From Alphaproteobacteria bacterium UBA6038 (GTDB lineage: Bacteria > Pseudomonadota > Alphaproteobacteria > Micropepsales > Micropepsaceae), in NCBI GenBank assembly GCA_002429315.1, contig DIZC01000108.1:1-8968 (forward strand): a stretch of 8,968 nucleotides of DNA, read 5' to 3'. The notes beneath the pieces were generated by a model. It saw only the letters and a program-made list of their open reading frames with translations, was not told the DNA's origin and made no database searches. Below, in pieces: positions 6,304-8,968 of this stretch. The stretch's first letter is position 1, and every line of letters begins with the position of its first letter. The position numbers were made by a program, and so were the translations under genes.

Positions 6304-8009
6304 TCCGGCGGCGGGACCGTGTCAGTGCGCGCCGGCGTGACACGATAGACGGTCACATGCACCGAGCGCCCGCGGGAATAATCGAAGCCGGAAAGCTGAT
6401 CGACCGTCCGCTCTTTCCCACCGGCCGTGTACAGCGCACCGAGGAAGTGCTTGCGTTCATGATCTTCTACCAGCGCAAGCCCGCCCTGCAGCGCGGCGGT
6501 TTGCCCTGCGTGGGCGCCGGTGGCGAGTTGCGTCTCGGTGCCGAGAAGGAAGACTGCGCTCGGTTCGGCATAGCCCGCCAGAACCGGCGGCGGGTCATCG
6601 GCTGTGCGATCTTTCACCAAGTGTGCGGCGATGCTTTCGCTCATCCATAGTGGGGCGAGCCGTGGCGCCACGGCCGCGGTCAGCAGCGGGTAAAGAGCAA
6701 GAGCTCCCGCGGTCGTGGCGACCACAGCCCAAACATGACTTTGCCGAATTTGCAGCACCGTCGCAGCCAGCAGCGCCGCGCCGACGATAACCGCGGCGCA
6801 GGCGATCCAAGGCGGTTCCGATGCACCGAAGCGAGGCGGCACGAGGAATATGGCCGCAACGCACGCTACGGCGACAATGGCAAACAACGCGGCGGAGACG
6901 ATCCGCAGAATGGTTTGCAGGCGCGGCTCCGGCGAGGCACGCGGCGCCATCAGCCACAGGGCGGCCACCATTGCGAGCGCCGGATAGACCGGCAGGATGT
7001 AGTGCGGCAGCTTGGTAGGCACGAGCTCGAACATCAGCCAGTTCGATGCTGCCCAGGCGAGCAGGAAGCGAATCGCCGGCTGGGTTCGATTCGCCACCGC
7101 ATAACGGATAGCGGGCAGCGCGAACAGGATCGCCGGCCATAACGTGACACTGGCGAGCGCGAGATAATAGCCCGGCGGGGCGCCGTGGCTCTCCTGGCCG
7201 CCCAGGATCTTCGCGGCGAAGTCGTGGCCCAGGGAGCGCTGGTAAAACGCGCCGTGGCTCGCGAACGCAATCGCGATCGCCCAAGGCAGCACGATGGCGA
7301 GCATCACCGGCACGCCCGATCCGGCACGGATGCTCCGTAACCATCGCCAGTCCCGATCCCAGAGCGAGAGCGCGAGTGCAGTAAGCGCGAGCACTGCGGG
7401 GATCACGGGCCCTTTCAGCAGGATGCCAGCTCCGATGGCCGCCCATCCGGCGAGCGCCATCGCCAACGAGGGCCCCTTCGCCAACTGACCGTGTGCGAAC
7501 AGATAGATCCGCAGGAGCACGGCTTGCGCGCCAACAATGGTCGCGAGCAATGCCGCATCCGTCGTGGCAATATCCGCCTCCCCGGTGAGCAATACGGTCG
7601 ATCCGAGCAGCGCCGCAGCCACCAAGGCTGTTTCCGGGGGCGCAAACGCGCGGGCGCACCAGAAGGTGAGGAGCACCGCCAGCAACCCGCCGATCAGCGA
7701 CGGCAGCCGATAGGTCCAGATCCGGTTGTAGGGTGGGTGCCCAAGCGCGCGTGTCGCCGCCGCCTGCAGCCAATAGATTCCCACCGGCTTGTTATAACGC
7801 GGCAGGGTGCTGAACCGGATGTCGACATAGTCACCCGTCTCGATCATCTGCTTGGAGGCCTGCGCGAACCGGCTTTCGTCGCGATCGAGCGGTGGCAGCG
7901 CGAGAAATCCGGGCAGCCACGCCATAAGGCACAGCAGGACGAGCACGAGCACAGGCCTGCGGGCCAGGTGCTTGATTAGGCGGTTGTCCGGCATTGCCGC
8001 GGCGTCCAT
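6300..8009 (-). CDS. Family 39 glycosyltransferase (ArnT-like), first of the pair
   Basis: From the ATG at 8009 the protein has 569 residues, the usual ArnT length. TM1 lies at about 17-38, then the catalytic acidic motif LDRDESRFAQ (41-50), NKPVGIYWLQ (73-82), GEADIATTDA (143-152), LLKGPVIP (197-204), SLGHDFAAKILGG (259-271) and, later, a PTKLPHYILPVYPAL block, all typical of ArnT-type lipid A glycosyltransferases. ArnT itself transfers aminoarabinose from undecaprenyl phosphate to lipid A; the sugar used here is unknown and no aminoarabinose synthesis gene is in the window. The frame stays open upstream to 8942, but that part is antisense to the GT2 gene and has no membrane or GT39 features. 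The 8009 start has AAGG four bases upstream and places TM1 normally; ATG 7994 is the alternative. It diverges from the GT2 gene across 123 bp and overlaps the next GT39 gene by 4 bp. Confidence 0.92.
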   Translation of the reverse strand: MDAAAMPDNRLIKHLARRPVLVLVLLCLMAWLPGFLALPPLDRDESRFAQASKQMIETGDYVDIRFSTLPRYNKPVGIYWLQAAATRALGHPPYNRIWTYRLPSLIGGLLAVLLTFWCARAFAPPETALVAAALLGSTVLLTGEADIATTDAALLATIVGAQAVLLRIYLFAHGQLAKGPSLAMALAGWAAIGAGILLKGPVIPAVLALTALALSLWDRDWRWLRSIRAGSGVPVMLAIVLPWAIAIAFASHGAFYQRSLGHDFAAKILGGQESHGAPPGYYLALASVTLWPAILFALPAIRYAVANRTQPAIRFLLAWAASNWLMFELVPTKLPHYILPVYPALAMVAALWLMAPRASPEPRLQTILRIVSAALFAIVAVACVAAIFLVPPRFGASEPPWIACAAVIVGAALLAATVLQIRQSHVWAVVATTAGALALYPLLTAAVAPRLAPLWMSESIAAHLVKDRTADDPPPVLAGYAEPSAVFLLGTETQLATGAHAGQTAALQGGLALVEDHERKHFLGALYTAGGKERTVDQLSGFDYSRGRSVHVTVYRVTPARTDTVPPPE

Positions 8010-8132
8010 GAGGCCTTCGAACGGAATGGCGCCCGCATCGCGGGCTGTTTTCGGTCTGGTATGCTCGTTATAAGGCCGCGCTTCCTTTCGGTGCGAGAGG
8101 GCGCGGGGCAAGCCCGGCCCACGGCGAAATCC
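8010..8132. promoter_or_regulatory. Divergent promoter region between the GT39 pair and the GT2 gene
   Basis: These 123 bp separate the two oppositely directed glycosylation transcripts and must hold both promoters if each is transcribed from here. The self-complementary TTATAA at 8068-8073 is the only obvious -10-like element and could read either way; no good -35 is visible for either direction. The location is firm; the exact promoters are not. Confidence 0.4.
8031..8045. repeat. Hairpin followed by T-rich tract in the divergent region
   Basis: GCCCGC (8031-8036) pairs perfectly with GCGGGC (8040-8045) around ATC. On the plus strand it is followed by TGTTTTC, so it resembles a short intrinsic terminator reading toward GT2. 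It would stop antisense transcription leaving the GT39 gene before the GT2 promoter. On the minus strand it would form a hairpin in the GT39 leader about 20 bases before the ATG at 8009. The stem is short and the T-run interrupted. Confidence 0.35.
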
Positions 8133-8852
8133 ATGATCACGCTTTCGGTGGTGGTGCCCGTCAAGGACGAGGCGGAAAACGTGGCTGCGCTGGCCCGGGA
8201 AATTTCGGCCGCGGTCAGGCCAGAGCCCGCCGAAATCATCTTTGTGGATGATGGCTCGGCCGATGGCACCGCGGCGGCGCTGCTGGCGCTCAAGCCGGAG
8301 CTGCCCTCGTTGCGCATCCTCCAGCACGACCGCAACCTCGGCCAGAGCCGTGCGGTCCACACCGGCGTGCTGGCCGCTCGCGGCGAGACCATTGTCAGCC
8401 TGGACGGCGACGGTCAGAACGATCCCGCCGATATTCCGGAGCTGCTTGCGCTCCTGCGCAGCGGCAATGACCCGCGGATCGCGATGATCGCCGGCGTGCG
8501 CGTGAACCGGCAGGATGCCTCGAACCGCCGCTTCGCCTCCGGTTTCGCGAACGGCATCCGGCGCCGGATGCTGAACGACGGCGCGACGGATTCGGGCTGC
8601 GGCCTCAAGGCGTTCCGGCGGGAGGCCTATCTGGCGCTGCCCTATTTCGATCACATGCACCGCTTCCTGATCGCCCTGATGCGGCGCGAGGGCTATGAGG
8701 TGCGCGAGGCGCCGGTGAACCATCGCCCGCGCCGGCATGGGCGGTCCAAATACGGCAACTTTCACCGCGCACTGGTGGGGCTGGTGGATACGTTCGGCGT
8801 GCGCTGGCTGCAGAAGCGGTTCGGCGGTCCGGTCGAGCCTAAGGAGATTTGA
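8133..8852 (+). CDS. Family 2 glycosyltransferase, DPM1/ArnC-like polyprenyl-phosphate sugar synthase
   Basis: A 239-residue GT-A enzyme expected to transfer a sugar from a nucleotide sugar to a polyprenyl phosphate at the cytoplasmic face of the membrane. Motifs in order: SVVVPVKDEAENV (5-17), the nucleotide-binding IFVDDGSADGT (36-46), RNLGQSRAVHTG (67-78), metal-binding LDGDGQNDP (90-98), TDSGCGLKAFRR (152-163), HRFLIALMRREGYEV (176-190) and HRPRRHGRSKYG (197-208); the last two blocks are typical of DPM1-like enzymes. There is no C-terminal transmembrane pair, unlike ArnC (about 320 residues), so it is the short soluble or peripheral form. ATG 8133 is chosen because the protein then begins at the first beta strand; GTG 8091 and ATG 8061 in the same frame would add residues unlike the family. 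Its TGA is directly followed by the LAB_N gene. Probably supplies the lipid-linked sugar for the divergent GT39 enzymes; the sugar is not known. Confidence 0.9.
   Translation: MITLSVVVPVKDEAENVAALAREISAAVRPEPAEIIFVDDGSADGTAAALLALKPELPSLRILQHDRNLGQSRAVHTGVLAARGETIVSLDGDGQNDPADIPELLALLRSGNDPRIAMIAGVRVNRQDASNRRFASGFANGIRRRMLNDGATDSGCGLKAFRREAYLALPYFDHMHRFLIALMRREGYEVREAPVNHRPRRHGRSKYGNFHRALVGLVDTFGVRWLQKRFGGPVEPKEI
8841..8846 (+). promoter_or_regulatory. Strong ribosome binding site of the LAB_N gene
   Basis: AAGGAG lies six bases before the ATG at 8853, inside the last codons of the GT2 gene. It is the best Shine-Dalgarno in the window and fixes the start of the truncated gene, allowing strong independent initiation although the two genes abut. 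Confidence 0.75.
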
Positions 8853-8968
8853 ATGTTGCTTCGCTGGCTCACGCTCGATCATGTGTGGCTGATCATCGGC
8901 CTGCTTGGGCAGGCGCTGTTCGCCTCGCGATTCATCGTGCAATGGTTCAAGAGCGAGATGGAGGGCCG
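8853..8968 (+). CDS. LAB_N-domain membrane protein (3' end cut by the window)
   Basis: Only the first 38 codons are present. The reading MLLRWLTLDHVWLIIGLLGQ, then ALFASRFIVQWFKSEMEG, matches the start of the lipid A biosynthesis N-terminal domain (LAB_N, PF07578): a first transmembrane helix with G-x-x-G-Q-x-x-F, then S/T-R-F-x-V-Q-W and a K/R-S-E motif. Such proteins are usually about 90-110 residues with three helices; the name comes from an N-terminal domain seen in some lipid-A-disaccharide synthases, but the function is poorly known. It starts immediately after the GT2 stop codon with a strong ribosome site, so the two are one operon and probably work on the same polyprenyl-linked sugar. 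The frame is open to the window edge. Confidence 0.85.
   Translation, partial: MLLRWLTLDHVWLIIGLLGQALFASRFIVQWFKSEMEG

Noticed and set aside
8010..8942. Upstream part of an 880-residue minus-strand open frame continuous with the first GT39 gene
   Set aside because: The first 311 residues are antisense to the well-supported GT2 gene, are rich in His/Arg/Gln and lack any domain. The GT39 protein has its normal start, TM1 and length from 8009.

Overview
The window is GC-rich DNA packed with genes that use the typical codons of a high-GC proteobacterium. The protein families, the tight ATGA start/stop overlaps and a GC-rich intergenic palindrome fit an alphaproteobacterium, perhaps Hyphomicrobiales or a relative. 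This is inferred from style; no taxonomic marker gene is present. I see no insertion sequence, phage gene, CRISPR array, tRNA or rRNA.

Layout. (1) 83-1003 (+) is a complete EamA/DMT-type membrane transporter, preceded by a short perfect hairpin at 22-42. (2) 4452 down to 1004 (-) is a compact three-gene operon: a KamA-type radical SAM aminomutase, then two different ATP-grasp ligases related to D-Ala-D-Ala ligase. The genes overlap by 4 bp or are 3 bp apart. The last gene converges on the transporter with no base between the two stop codons. (3) 4453-4827 is the only long gene-free stretch. It is relatively AT-rich near the operon and holds a plausible promoter for the kamA operon plus several dyads. 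(4) 8009 down to 4828 (-) is a pair of GT39/ArnT-like polytopic glycosyltransferases joined by an ATGA overlap. (5) 8133 to the right edge (+), divergent from the pair, is a DPM1/ArnC-like family 2 glycosyltransferase followed at once by the start of a LAB_N (lipid A biosynthesis N-terminal domain) membrane protein cut by the window end.

How the genes may work together. Region 5 probably makes and handles a polyprenyl-phosphate-linked sugar in the inner membrane. The GT39 enzymes of region 4 would then transfer such sugars to lipid A, LPS core or another periplasmic acceptor, as in ArnC/ArnT or the Rhizobium Rgt galacturonate systems. The sugar and acceptor cannot be read from the sequence.

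Region 2 is the most interesting part. The aminomutase keeps the radical SAM cysteines, the PLP lysine and both aspartates that mark lysine specificity, and two amino-acid-ligase-like ATP-grasp enzymes are co-translated with it. Neither ligase keeps the canonical Ddl substrate loop. A reasonable hypothesis is a small pathway that makes L-beta-lysine (or a related beta-amino acid) and builds it into a peptide-like product. Neither an acetyltransferase (AblB) nor EF-P/EpmA is present in the window to suggest one of the known beta-lysine uses.
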